A stretch of DNA of 64,000 bases, taken from Serinus canaria. Lineage: Eukaryota > Chordata > Aves > Passeriformes > Fringillidae. Shown here one piece after another: positions 36,301-49,905 of the stretch. How positions within the stretch are numbered: position 1 is the stretch's first letter; each line of letters begins with the position of its first letter. The position numbers were made by a program, and so were the translations under genes. The DNA lies in NCBI RefSeq assembly GCF_022539315.1, contig NC_066316.1, forward strand, positions 67,009,494 to 67,073,493, read 5' to 3'. The notes under the pieces were generated by a model. That model did not search any database, had not been told where the DNA came from, and saw only the letters and a program-made list of their open reading frames with translations.

Positions 36301-39300
36301 TCCGATCCTACAAAACATCCCAATAGCTGTGATTGGTTCCCAAAGTATTGTAGCCACACCTGTGTGGTTCTACATCAAATTGACTTTCTCCATGGAAGAC
36401 CAGGGTTTGTAACACAAGTCATAGTGGCAGCCAGAAGCAATGACTTTATATTTTGGATTAAGATAATATATCTTTGTCTTGCACTGGATGGTTGCATACA
36501 TGGCTCATGTTAGGCCTGGTATGAGTGTGCTTTGATTTTTTATAAGATGAAGATTTGTCCATTGAAAGACAATGTTTCCTTAGAAAAAAACACCATAAAT
36601 CAGGACTGGAGGCCATGAATTGCCATATTTTTTCATCTCTCTATATACATTCTTCTCTAGGAAAACAGACATGAAAATAATGAAGTTGTGAGGAAGGGAA
36701 CAGAAGAGTTTTTGTACCTCATCGGAACCAATTTAAAGGTTCAGTCATCCCACTGTGCTTAAGGATGTGCTTTAATTTTTAACAGTTATGCAAGTTTTGC
36801 AAAACTAAATGCAAATTAATGGCAGGAGAACCAGATTAATGTTACTACAAGAAGGCAGAGAGGCAAAGGAGAGGACAGGGAAGCAGTGCATGATGGCAGG
36901 TCAAAGGCACTGCTGTGTTACCCAGCTGTCAAAAGATGCAGGGTTAAAGAGGGGACATGCTGCTTCTGGCCCACCAAACCACCAAGAAAAAGCATGCCTG
37001 TGCAACACAAGTGCAAAAAATCTGATGCTATAGGCTTGTTGTTAAAGTGTTATTAACTATCATGGCAACTGCTAAATCCACATAATCTGAAAATGGGAAC
37101 GAAAACTCTCTCCTTATTCAGCCCTTTTCCAGCTGCACTGGATTTGCTGCTGTGACTGAGCAAATACAGAGCCAGTGACAAATAAATGTAATCAGTGGGT
37201 GACGTCTTGAGAAATCAACATCAGAAGTTGACATTTGGAGTTAGATCCTGTGTTTATATGTGACAGCCTTGTGACAGCAATGTCTACAGGTTTACACAAA
37301 GGTTTCAGCATAGAGTTCCCAAGACATTTAATCATCTAAATCCTCCTATCATTCAAAATTCCAGACTCACCCCCCTACTAATCTGCTGTACCAAACCCAG
37401 CACCATCCTGTATGGACATATTATGAGACAGCAAAGGTTCAGACTCCCTTTGCATAACATGGAACAGTTTATGAGAACACAGGATTTAAAAAATAGTAGA
37501 GAAAGGCTTCAAGAGGTAATTTGTCTCACAAAGCAAATCTATTTGGCTTCTGGACTATATGTTTCACAGACTTGTCAGTCTGTCCACAAGATTTGAAAAC
37601 ACAGCCGTTGATTTTATAAGCTGCTTCTGGCACTTGCACAAATATTGGAGTAGCTTTTCAAAAAGTTAAGCATCGTGTAGTCAAAAGAACAGTTTCTAAG
37701 TGAACTTATCTGCTCCTACTAAATCTGCTTCGCTGAAATAACCATGGTTATTCCAGGAATGATAGCTACATACTGATCTACTGAAGGAGGTCTTTCTGTT
37801 TGAGACTTAGGTTGGAGATAACATATGTTGTATTTTATTCAGCAAAAGATTGCCACACAAATGGCAGCATGAAATTGTGGAAGACCTATTAATATTACTG
37901 CTTGGTATAGATGAGATAGTAATATAGAGATTGTAAATCATAATATTAGGGTACAATCAATGCCCTTACAGGGTTGCCCAAGCCCTTGGCACACAAATTT
38001 GAAATTCAGCTCTACATCCCACAGAACATCCTACATGATGTTGGTGCATATAAGAGATGTGAAGCTATTAAAGAGTTGGCACGGTTAGTTACATCACACA
38101 ATATTCATAATTATTGTTTGCTCTGTCAGTGAAATACAAGGGAGAGGAAATGGCAGATTCAAATTCAAATATCACCAGACATGCATTATATGTGTCTGGG
38201 AAGGAGATGGAACAAATTCCCCTTCAGGCAGGAATGCTGCTCAGGTTCTGTTATTCAGATTGTGTTCTCTTAATCTTAGCAGCACAATCCTTCTGTGTCA
38301 GATTAAAATATTTTTAACTTCTTTTGACTCTTAACCCTCCTCTTCACCTTTGTTTCCATCTGTTAATGAACAAGCATACCTGAGCTACAATTGCCCTGGA
38401 GATAACACTAGGGAGAAACATAGCAGGCTGGAGAGAGGCAGTCCTGGTGGGAATAGGGCTGTGCCAGCCTGTAGACCATCACACATGGTTCTGGCCCTGG
38501 CCCTGGCTGACAGGAATTACACAGTCACAGTTACATAGGTGTGAAAGAGGAATTGTTTTGGTCTCTAAACCCATAGGCTAAAACAGACAAAAACACTTAG
38601 CCAACAATATTCCAAGGACAAAGAACACTTGCTTAAGTGAATTTTGGGAAATATTGAGAGAATTCAGCTTCCAAAAGACAGGACAGAATCATAAATGAAT
38701 TAACACATGACTGTGATGCAGTCACTCCTCCCACCAAGAATAAGTGTCACCATTATTTCACATTATTTCACAGAGACTGTAAGCAGAACCCAAATTTAGA
38801 TCCACACATTGTTTGACTACTAAAGCTTACAAGAGCATGCTGGAAGTCCAAAATTAGAGACCTAAATAACTTTGCAGATTCAACTTTTGAACTTGCTCTC
38901 TAACTTTCCTTTTCCTTTGTACATTTTAATTGAGGATATCATGTATGTATTTACTGTTGGTTTTTTTTTCTTTGGTGCAAGAGAGTGTGTGGGAGTATCC
39001 AGATATCTGGAAAATTCTGTATTTGATCACTGTCTAAATATCACAGATGAAAATTTGCTTTTGTTCTCACTACAGGACCAGAGTGAAAAAATGTCCTTGG
39101 AAGAGATATAATTCCAGAAGCACTAGAACTGCTTTCCTAAAACAACTAAAAATGCATGCATGGGCATCCCATAATTATAAACTAGTAATAATACATGAGT
39201 TACTTTTTGTAGTAGGTGTAAATACACACTTTATGTATATCCATGAAATCTAGCAAAACGTATGCTCCCTGTCTGGATATCCATGCTGAAGAAATAATGA

Positions 39301-42300
39301 AGGGCTTTTACATAGCCTGTAGCCTGGGGAATCTAATTCTTACTTTTTTCCTTGAAGGAATATATCTTGATTTTGCTGTGAACAAGTGTCTTTCACATCT
39401 GCTCTGAAAAAGAGCTTATACACTGCACAGTTTTAAAGTAATTTCTCACCTTGAACTGCAGTGACATTTTTAGAGAATTGACAGAAGTTCTTCTTGGGCC
39501 TTTCTCTGGAGTTCAGCAGTTCCCAGGTTTTTTACCAAGTTCATCCCAGAACCTACAGTCATTTACCTCAATTTTTTACCCCATCTTAGTAGAAGCTGTG
39601 GCTTTTAGCTCCTGCACAGCTTTCTCTGAACTTTCTGGTGAAAGCACACATGACTACACAGTTTGGGGCAGAATAATGGCATTGATTGCATTGTAGAATA
39701 CAGATAGTTAAGGAATATAAATTGTTATTGCATGAAGGTGTCTTGTCTCCTCAAATGTGCCTTATTTCTGTTTTTCAGGATGCAGAGAGTTCTCAGTCGC
39801 CTTAAGGCGACAACAGGTAGAATCAGATACTTCCAGAGGATATTTGTGAAGGAGTATTAGGTTTGGAAGCAAGATGAGAGGGTTCAGTGGGATTGCAGGG
39901 GATTTCTGTGGGTGCCAGCAACACACAAGCAGAAATGACTCCATGTGCATGGAGCAGTTCTCTCTCACTCATCTGTGCATGTCAAACTGAAATCCCGTTC
40001 ACAAAAGAGGGAACTCAAGAGTATCTTGGCTGAAAGAAAATTCACATTGCCTTAGACCTGCACAATTGTGAGTAGGATGGTGATACTTATGTGTGTCTAC
40101 CTTTTCTGACAATACTTTGTGAGTTACAAAGTTCATGGACAGCTCAGTCAAGAAGAAATTAAGCACTGTTTTTAAAGGAAAATAAATTTGCAAGCAATAC
40201 TGAGTCTGGATGTTAGTGGTATTTCTCAAGTTCATATTATGTTTAGAGTGTATTGTCCAAACCTACAGAAATTGAATTTTGATAGTGGTAATGGCAGAAA
40301 TATTGAATGAGTTTTGAATTAATCTCTCTGTGTGTTAATTGCCAAATGTGTCAGGCTTCTAGTTTCCCTAGCTATGATTTTTTTATGGTAGAGAGAGTAC
40401 AGATTGGTTATTTATTTTTAGTGTAGTGTTGGTGACTAAGATGGACTGGAAACATATCAATTTTTTATATCTATATGTGTTTGTAAAATTAAAAAGAAAA
40501 ACTGATGCTTATTTTTGGCACATTTGTTTCCTTTGATGGTTTGAGTATTACTCAGAAATAGTTTAATTATGTGACCCCCTATTATGTTTGAATTGCTTTC
40601 CATCTGCTGATAAATCAAACTCCATGATAACAAACAAAGCCCAGTTCTATTCATATCCCCTGTTATCAAGTAAAAAGAAAAAGAATAGTGACAAATGAAA
40701 TATCAGTTATTATCAGTGAGAAACATATTTGCCATCAACAGAGGTGAATGCATGAGTCTACCTGATCCTCTGAGTTTTTGCCTATGATTCTATCCCTATG
40801 AATCTTTACTGCTGTTGATGGAAAATAGGAACACACAACCTGATTCACAGATCCCAATTTAACAGAAAACACGTTAGGTATTTGGATAAAGTCTCTCTCA
40901 TACATGGTCCATGGCTGAAAAGTAGGGGTTTATACCATATGGTAAGCAGCAAGGCTGAATGTTCATTATAAAGGGTGCAATGGTTCCATATAAGTATTGT
41001 TGAATGTGTTTCTACAGGATAGATGAATCACAGGTTGTAGATAGATTAAATATTACTGAAATACAAAAAGCATGTGTAAGTTTCATTTTAGGAAATATAA
41101 ATTAGTAATAGAATGGGCTAAAATTGCAAAGCTTAAAAATATCCATAAAAGGAAGGGCGATAGCCACACTGGGAGGACTGAAAAGCCACAGAATTGAGAT
41201 TCCTCCCAGTTCATGAATCATTCAGAGATTATTTCTAACTGAGGCACGTGGAGCCATACACTAGGGCTGTTCACTGAGTAGCTTGAGTGGTTGTTTGTCA
41301 GACAGCAGCACAGCAGGAGTGGTGGTGCTTATTTAGTCATGGGGGATGCTCTGTGTTCCTCAGCTGGAAAACTGGTGCAGTAATGGGAGAGAGGAATGGC
41401 AAAGAAACTCATAAATTTAGCCACTGCACTTCAGGGGATCAAATAGGGACCACCTATAGGCTTCAGTGCTGCTGGACTTGAGCATCCATCATTCAGCCTA
41501 TCCTGATCTCATCAAATTATCTGAAGTAGGAAAATTTGTACAGGGAAAAAATAATTTCTCATGCTGGATTCCACAAATGTAACACACTGCACCCTAGTAA
41601 TGAAAAATAGATAAAAATCTCACTCACATCCTAGGAAAACTTTGTCCTGTGAAGTTGGTGGAACATTTTGACTTATGAGAGAGTTATGACAGGGGCTCAT
41701 AGTAGCTTGAAGAAGAGGTCAGATGCACACAATGAATCAAGCACCACAGGGTCCTCCCCTGCTCAATGCAAGGGGCTGGATCCGAGTAGTACCTTGATCC
41801 TTTCAATCCCATCATCTGTGATTTGCCATTGAAAAGACTTCCTTGCAGAGAGCTGACAGAAGTCCAGCTTTGTATGCAGGGGGAGCTGCAGGGACCGAGT
41901 CATTGTTGTTCTGTCATTGTCTAAGAAGCCTCTGTGTGCCAGTAGATATTTATAATCTGGTATGCTTTTTAATAAGTGTGTTATCTCCCAGAGAACAGCA
42001 TGTTTAATGTAATTCTAGTGGGATATATTAAACACAAGTTTCATGGGAATGATGGAGCTTCCAGGGGAGGTATGTGACAAGTTGCATTTGCAAGGCAAGG
42101 CTCTGTCCTCTCAGGAACACACTAGAAAAAACAACCAAGCTGGCACTTTGATTGGATCTCTTCCTGCAAATAAATTAAACAACTAAAGATGATTAAATAA
42201 AAGTTTCTGGATGCCATAAATTGAGAGAGGACCAGTGTACCTGCACATGAACATGAGTGTGTGCAGTAGAAAAATCAAGGCAGTTTAGTCAGGGCAGCAG

Positions 42301-43379
42301 CACTTGCCCTACACAAATTTAATTTGGTCCGACTCATATAACACATAGAACTACCAAGCACAAAAAGATCCCTTTGCAGTGATTTTCTTACGGCAGAAAA
42401 TTCACTTTGGCTTTGCACATGCAGTGCCACATTCTCACTAGGTGTAAAATATCCCACAAAAAGCACAGGATAAAATTATCTGAACATTTCTAAAAAAATT
42501 GAAGGAACTATAAACCTTGTAAAGAGGAAATACTTCTCATTTTCCTCCTTACCCCTTCCCCCAAACCTCAGGCTTCTCATGAGATAATATATATGTAAGG
42601 CTTTTGTTTGAAAAGCCATATTTATACTCCCTCCAATAAATGAATATGAGATCATGCTGTGTTGCTGGAAACATGATAATTAGCTTTGCTGCAATATGAG
42701 AGCCTGAGGTGATGTAGTGGTAGATTAGGGCACACAAACCACATCCCTAAGCATTTTTCAGCAATCAGATGAGGAAATTATGAGATTTACAACTGCAACA
42801 GCTACAGAAATAAAATATCTCTTCATAGCTCTCTCATTGCAACTAGAGCTCTGGGTGTTTTACTGTACAGTGATGCTAGATTCCTTGTTCATGAAACAAT
42901 GAGTAGGTCATCGATCCTGCATTTGGAGAGCACTCTTGAAATGTTTCTCTTTCAGTTAAAGCCCATAAGCACTCTCAGATAAAGAGGAATAGATGCAGCA
43001 GCAAACACCAGCTGAATATTTGAGCTGCATGTCAAAGCAACAGAATCAAATCAGTATCAATTTTCTTGCAGGTCAGCATAAGAACCAAAGACAAATATAG
43101 CACTGAATTGAAAGATAAAGTTCAGACCAGCTGGGTGATCAAAAAATTAAAACACAGAAATCAGCATAATGAGACATTTCTCCATTTAGCTTTGTTACTG
43201 AAAGGAGTTATCGACCCTGCCATAGTTTATTGGCTTCTGAAAAGCTGGTTTATTAAAACACACAACAGTGAAGAGGTATTGACTATTTTCTTTAAAGGTC
43301 TTGTAGGAGTCCCATTAAGATATAATTTAACAGCAAAGAGTCTTTTCAGAGGGGAAATAGAGTAAGTAAAATTTTGCCC
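33336..43379. other. non-coding unique DNA, 10 kb without a recognised element
   Basis: No gene, RNA gene or clear transposon is seen. Minor features are the poly-T tract at 34107-34127 (listed separately), a 10-base tandem duplication CATTATTTCA at 38751-38770 and several AT-rich low-complexity patches. Reading frames reach 116 codons (36163-36513) but resemble nothing known. The lack of young repeats over 10 kb is unremarkable for a bird genome. Confidence 0.5.
34098..34147. repeat. (T)21 tract with flanking short duplication
   Basis: A pure run of 21 thymines at 34107-34127 is bracketed by two copies of AGGCCTTTTCTTTTTT starting at 34098 and 34129. The direct repeats could be a target-site duplication of a poly-A-only insertion on the minus strand, or slippage. 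Confidence 0.8.
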
Positions 43380-43474
43380 AACCTAATGGTATTGTACTAT
43401 AGTCCAGCTATAGTACAATACCATTAGGTTTTGTAAGACATCTCACATCCAGTGTTGTACTATAGTCCAGCTAT
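43380..43474. repeat. second three-arm inverted repeat cluster
   Basis: Arm A at 43380-43401 and its exact 22-base reverse complement at 43409-43430 form a perfect hairpin with a 7-base loop. A further direct copy of 20 bases, spanning the end of arm A, the loop and the start of the inverted arm (43392-43411), recurs at 43455-43474. The arrangement of copy, inverted copy, partial direct copy parallels the cluster at 23202-23294 but with unrelated sequence. Confidence 0.95.
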
Positions 43475-46400
43475 TGGGACTGAATTGCATAAGTCTCTGA
43501 TGATAATTTTGTTATAAAATATCAGTATTTCCTAGCAGCCTTTTATGGACATGAACAAAATTACCTTCAGTAAATACTAAGCTTCATGATACCTTTTCAT
43601 CTGGTGCCCAGGTAACCACAAAGACAACAGTCTGTGCAGCTTTGAAGGAGATACAGAAACTGTTGGCTAATGCAGAAGAGTTAAGCACTTCAGAGTACAT
43701 TATCAGGACATACTCCTCATCTTTTGAGAGCAGGTCTTGACTCTTTGGCGGAGCAAAAAGCCTTTGCTGTGACACTTAAGTAAAATAGGAGCCAGCTGAG
43801 ATAAGACCAGAGGTATAGCCACCACTATTCACTGGCTTCTCAAAATGAAATATTTTGCTCAACTACCCTATTCTTCTGTGGAGGTGTTTCCTCCTCCCAG
43901 AATGACTAACAACATTTTTCTGTTTACTGCAGAGAGATTTCACTTACACTTACACTGGTTGAGTGTCGGGTGAAAACCAGCTAAGCCTGGTCATTTTATT
44001 GTCTTAGGAATAGGTATGGTTTGACATCAACGGTCTTCAAAGAGCTGGTTTTATACCCTTCAGAACAATTAGATTACAGATCCATGAAAAGCAAATTAAA
44101 AAAAAAAGCTTTCTCTGAATGGAACCTATTTGGTCACCATATCTGGTAAAAAGTATCTTAAAATAAATGTAAATAAAATTTTTATAAATTAAATTCACAA
44201 TTTTTTGCTTTTTTTTTTTTTTTTTTTTTATAGGTTTGCTAATATAATTAGCATCACGTTATATTCTAGAGCTATCTAGAGGCACACCAACACACAGGCA
44301 GCTTCAGCTCTGCCTCCCTGTATTTCCTTACAAGATTTGGGCATCAGGACCTATCTGACCAAACACCCAACAGGAGCCCACTTTCTCAAGTGTAGCATCT
44401 CCTGCCACTGCTGTGGCCTGTGGGAGGAGAGGGGTGGCAGGGGGCAGCAGGCAGCTCTTTTTCCTCTGGGATGGGATACACATGATGGGAGGAGCTGATA
44501 AATGAGGCAGAAATAGCTCAGCTGCTCTTCCATGGCCCACAAAGAAGAAAACCTTCCCCTTGTCCAGCAGAGATCCCTTCCTGATCTGGCTGGATGAATG
44601 GAAGCCCATTTTCCCTTGGGAAAGACGAAAAGGCTGGGCACTGTACCTCTACACTGGTACGGATTGCAAACTTTGCTAATGTAGTTACTGCTTTGCTGCC
44701 AGTCTCTGCAGCAATCTGTGCTGGCCTAAAAAATAGATCACAGATACAAAATATTTTTCCAACTTCAGTGGTAAAAGGTAAAAATATTTACATGCAGTAG
44801 ATGTCCACATAGTAAAAAACAATAAAAGCCAAACTTTGGCCTGCAGGAAGGAAAGAGCTATGGCACCACTATAGGAAAGGGGTGGCCATGGCTTGTATCC
44901 AAGCTCAGCCAGTGTCATTTGCCTCAGCTTGCTACTTCAGTGGAACTGTGTTTGGGCTGGGCCTTGTCAAGAGTTGAGGAAAACAGGGACAAAGTTTATC
45001 CATTTCAAAACATAAGAGGTGGTTAAAGCATGTATTTTGAATTGATTCAATTCCTATTAAACACCTTTTATATACATGCATCTTATTTAAAGTCATGTAA
45101 ACTTGGAAGGAAGCAATTTGGTTATAGGAAAAAAGCATAAAAGAGAAGTTTCATCTGCCATTTCTGTTTCAACTTTCTGTCAAAACCATTTCCTTTTATT
45201 CCTTGTCTTACACTGCTGAAATGGAAACAGGGATGAAATATCTAGTGCTAGAGCTTGGAAGACACAAGGGCAAACACAATCCACTCAGCAGAGGTTTACC
45301 CAGCCTGGCTGCTCCTGGCTTTAGTCCAGGCTCAGCTGTGCAGGGCAGTTAAAGCAGTTGTGCTTCCCAGTCACACAGCTACATCCCAGGCTCCCATACT
45401 GAGGGACTGGCTCCTCATCTTTGCTTGGACTGAAAGCTCACATCTCATTTGTTTCTTTCTCCTACCATAACTACTCCAGGACAGGACAGGACAGGACAGG
45501 ACAGGTATCCCAAGCAGATCTCTTAGCAGAAGAAGACCAAAAGTGCATTTTCCTCCATCTCCTCCCCACTTCTTCCCCATCCACTCAGTTGCTCTCTTCT
45601 CCCTCCCATTTAATTTCCAGCTGGAAAAGTGCTAGTCACTGTCTTTTCCAAATGGGATCACACAGCATCCCTTTGGCAATGGCACCAATGAGTGTGAAGA
45701 AAATTAATAGTAGGAACAAGGTACATTGAGCCTAAAGTCTTCTAAGGTAATTTGGAGCTGGAAATGATGAAAAAAGCCTGATTGAAGTTTGCTGCCAACA
45801 GTCCAGGAACCAGCAGCCAGTGCTCCCAGGAGCCTTGCCTGGGAACTGGCGTCCAAAGGACAGGAGGTAGAAGGAGGGAGATGGCAAGGGCTTTGGAAAA
45901 GATTACAGCATGCACAGGAACTGACTTTCCAGCCCAAGAGCAACCTTAACTGGTGCCAAAGGAAGAAGTAATGAAAGGGATTTGTACTGACACAAAGAGG
46001 AAGGAGATGACAAAATGATATTCTGAATCCAACCTCAAGGAAAGCATTTAATGAAAAGAACAAAAATATGTGTTGGGAGGCCAAAAGGCCAGGAAGCCAA
46101 ACTGGGAAAGCTGAATGGATCTATCATGTCCCCATTCTCAGCACTCCCAGACACTTTTGTAATCTTACCTACAAAAACAGAAGTTTAGTACAGGAATTAG
46201 TACCTTACAAGACCTCTATGAACGTAAATGACTAGAGCACAATGGTCTCTATACAGTGACAAGAATACATCTGGAATTCAGATTAGTAAAAAATGCCAGG
46301 TTAGAAATAGCTATGCAAATATTGCTACAGTTAGCAGAAGGTGCATGCAGAAAAAGACAGTAGCCAGGATTCATTACCAGATTGAACCTTGTATTTGACA

Positions 46401-47000
46401 GTAATAATTAGAAAGTTAAGTGAGTCTGGACTTGGCCACAGAAAGACCCTCAGGTTAAGTAAGCTGGGCCTGGAGACTTGACACATTTTTATGTACCTTT
46501 CCTTTAGGGTGCCATCACAACAGCATGCAGAGAATCTGTTGATCCACAGAAAAAAATATTTTGGTAAATGTGTTTTTCCAGTCTCTGTGGTCAGCAGAAG
46601 CCATGGGCACATATTTTCTCAAATGATCTTTTGAAAAAGACTTCTCTTCAATGACAGTGTATGACCTTGCTCAGTAACTGCAAGTATTTGTAAAATCAGG
46701 TAATTCCCCCTAACAAAATTTTACTATCAGCCGGCTACTGAGAGGTCATAACTGTAAATGCAGCATTACTCATAATGGCTGTGGCCATGTTAAAAATGTT
46801 CATATATACCATACAATTTTTCTGCTGCAAGAAAGGCTAAAGCATGGAGTTATTTCCTATGAAACATCACAGATTTCTGGGATAGATTATCTATGTTTCA
46901 TAGCCAAGGCTTCTGTTTCCAACATTGTGCAGAAACAAAAAGCAAAAAAGTAGTAGTTAGTAGTTTTAGAAGTAAAACTTTGGAAAAAAGTGGAAATAAA
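43475..47000. other. non-coding unique DNA
   Basis: No gene is recognised. A (T)21 run lies at 44209-44229. A GC-richer stretch at 44340-44640 carries short frames on the minus strand without domains, and another lies at 45780-45970. Confidence 0.55.
45476..45505. repeat. ACAGG pentanucleotide microsatellite
   Basis: One CCAGG followed by five perfect ACAGG units. It is short, and repeat-number polymorphism is likely. Confidence 0.95.
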
Positions 47001-47075
47001 TTTGCAGTTGGACTTGAAGAGCTCAAAGGTCTTTTCCAACCTAAATGTTTCTGTAATTCTATGACTGATTCTGTG
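47001..47075 (+). mobile_element. CR1 LINE 3' terminus
   Basis: AGTTGGACTTGAAGAGCTCA, AAGGTCTTTTCCAACCTAAA and then AATTCTATGACTGATTCTGTGA give the diagnostic CR1 3' end with its terminal ATTCTATG-type microsatellite. Only about 75 bases are present, an extremely 5'-truncated insertion. It is one of the few plus-strand CR1 copies in the window. Confidence 0.9.
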
Positions 47076-49554
47076 ACTAGCTTTGCTTTTTGTTTGTTTT
47101 TTGGGAGGCAGAGGAATTGGAAAATATTGATTTTTACTCCTAAATGTGTACTTAAGACACAGGGCAAGTGTGTCTTGTCCTGTCATTTCTGAAGTCTTAC
47201 TGAGACAAAATGAATCAGCTTCAATGTGAAGCTTTGAATGAGAAAAGCTGAGTCAAGTCTACAAGCCCAGTAATATTTATATTTTTTTCTCTTTTCAAAG
47301 CTGGGGGGAAATCTGAGTTCTCCTCTCTGTATGGGGTGCTTTCACGGTACATTACAATCAGTATAAAATGCACATGGTACATTTAAGATCAGTATAAAAT
47401 CAGTACAGAAGCCAGACCATGCTCTCTCACTACCCCATAAACAGTCTTTTAAGTCCTTTTAAGTCCTTTTAGGTACACTCAGCTTGTTCACCTTGGTCCC
47501 ACTTCCATCCATGCACTTTTTCAGGCTGCGATTGGAAACATGCTGCTGCAGGAAACATGACACACAATGACAAAAAAGCCAGAAATGCAAGGTGTTTCTT
47601 GCATTTCTTGGTAGAAAGTCCTGCTTCTTTTGTCCCTCTTGCCACTGCCCAAATTGCAGTCCTGATGCATGTCCTCTAAAAGAGACCAGGGGATCAGTTA
47701 GAGAAGAAACCTGTGCTAACTCATCACCAAGGCTTCTGTGCAACATTCATCTATTTTTTATTTTTTTTAGAGAATTCCAACCTCCATCTCACAATTTTAT
47801 GTAAATTTACTGATAAGTGATATTAATTCATATGATCTTTTGAGGCAGGGAATTCAGCATCAGATACACTCTGACACAGCTCAGAAGCCACCTCAAGTGA
47901 ACATGAATTTCTTTTCCTTTTTTTAATACCTTTTCACAACCAGTCACGGTTACTTTAAATATCTTTGTCATTATTCATGCCCGATACAACTCAGTTTCAT
48001 AAATTCCTTGCAGTAGAAACAACAATTTGACATTCATAAGTATCATTATATATAGAGAGAGAGAGAGTGAAAATTAATTTATTATCCTGAAGAAATACAA
48101 ATGTATGACTGGAAGCAGGATGAGCTGTAATAACTTCTGAGTAAAATATTGTAACACTCTGTGTAGTCCATGTTTGTCAGCTTACATTTGCTCTGCTTGA
48201 ACTGGGTTTTATTAAGGTAAATTAGCAGCAAGATGGGGATTCATACTTCAGGACTTTGTGCCATTCTTCCATGTGAAATCAGAATATAAGTGTATCATTG
48301 AGGCTGCCTATTCCCACTGCTGCTTTCTGCAGTTCCACTGATTTCCCACCCAGCTGAGAAAACACTTTGCTGTGAGACATGTGGCTGTGGAATGCTCAGA
48401 GCTCTGAAAAGGCTGGTGCATCCTCTGAAGTAGACAGCTTTGAAGAAACATAACATAGTTTTAAACAATTCCAACAGACTGCAACAATATTTAACAAAAG
48501 CTCACCAAAAACTGTCCAAGATCCTGCAGCTGTTGCCATGGCCTTCTCTGGGTATGTTGCCCTGGCACATGCTGATGTAACTGAAACAGTGAATATATTA
48601 TGGGCATAAAAGTACAACCCCAGCAGAAAAGTTGTGAGGAAATGCACACTGGAGCAAATAAGGAATTGTAAAAATAGAGAGAAGTGGAAAATCAAAAGCA
48701 AAGATAACCTTTTTTTTTTCCCCAGCTTTAAGTTTTGCTTTCATGAGTGATTCTCAGGGATGAGAGCTACCCAAGTCTACTGCAGTTACCCCTTCCTGTG
48801 CATAGTTAGTTTGGCCTGACTCAAAGAGAGCACTCATACTTCCTTGAATTAAAAATTGTTATTCTGTTTGTTACTCAGAAAAAAATGAAGGTCTTCTACT
48901 ATCATTCTGACACAGCCCCCATTAATGGAAAGGAACTACCATTGTAGCAACAGATCCTGCAGAAGGATCTGAGGTGTGGTGGAATGATGATACAGACAAA
49001 CCCCAAAGTCAACAAAAAATTCACAAAACTGTCTTATGAGGTCTTATGAAAGAATAGGTAATGAACAAAAGGGGTTGAAAAGCAGGGGGTCTCCTGGAAA
49101 AAGGCACCAACTTAATTGACTCCATAAATTATTTCTGTGAAAGAAAGGTATGAAGCTTTGCAAGGAATTACCTTTGCCAAATGAGGTGTCCCTGGATCTT
49201 AAACATCACAGCAAAGTATACAGGAGGGGGAAATAGATTATTTAGATTACGAAGGACAAGCTTAAAAGTGCAATGTTGTGCCAAGAGTAGCAGGTAGGGG
49301 CATAGATAATGTTCCACTAGTAGCTAAATTTATAAATATGTTTATAGGAAAGAGGTAATGAAAAAATTGATCTACAAGGCAACTGAGATGAAAAGTACTG
49401 AGATATTGCTCAAAGATAGTATGAAAGTCATTTCTAAAAATCAGAAAGATTTTTTTTCAAAATGGCAAGTCTTGACACACTGTTATCATAAATAATTTTA
49501 AAGAGCAGCTTTGTTGAATCACCAAGTCATTAGCAGTTACATTTTAAAAGGCAT
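47076..49554. other. non-coding unique DNA
   Basis: No gene is recognised. A short tandem of AAGTCCTTTT lies near 47450-47470 and a (GA)7 run at 48054-48067. The segment from about 49140 to 49554 might be decayed upstream parts of the CR1 that follows, but this could not be shown. Confidence 0.55.
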
Positions 49555-49905
49555 GGGAAAAGGTGAAAAAGTCTGAAGAGGGCAGATGTGGCATCTATTT
49601 TCAAGGAAGAGGGGAAAAAAAAAGCATAGAAAACCACGTACATATCTACTTCATTCCATTTTCAAGAGAAGTATTGGAACAGCTAAATGAATAAATTATT
49701 ACAAGCATATAAATGAAATCAAAGTGATGAATAATAATATATATGGATTTTTCAGGAGCAAATTCTGTCAAATCAATATCAGTATTTTCTCTGACAGGGC
49801 AGCAGATCTGGCAAATAAAGGAGAAGCCATAGATGTGATTTATCTTGACATTAGACATGATTTTGAATATTTTATACAATTTTTCCCTAATCAGACTAGG
49901 GAAGT
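49555..49905 (+). mobile_element. ancient CR1 reverse-transcriptase remnant
   Basis: The plus-strand translation includes FRSKFCQINISIFSDRAADL followed by ANKGEAIDVIYLDIRHDFE. This aligns with the CR1 ORF2 reverse transcriptase around motif A (pattern GRATDVIYLDFSKAFDT, where the first D of YLD is a catalytic aspartate). Upstream, in a shifted frame, GIYFQGRGEK resembles the preceding VPIFKKGKK segment. Frameshifts, the change of SKAFD to RHDFE and loss of all downstream domains make it dead. Its divergence exceeds that of the other CR1 copies here, so it is probably from an older lineage. Weak CR1-like traces may continue to about 51100. Confidence 0.7.

Noticed and set aside
44340..44640. 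Possible endogenous retrovirus LTR
   Set aside because: The patch is GC-richer with several frames, but I found no TG...CA ends with flanking duplication, no polyadenylation layout and no retroviral coding sequence nearby.
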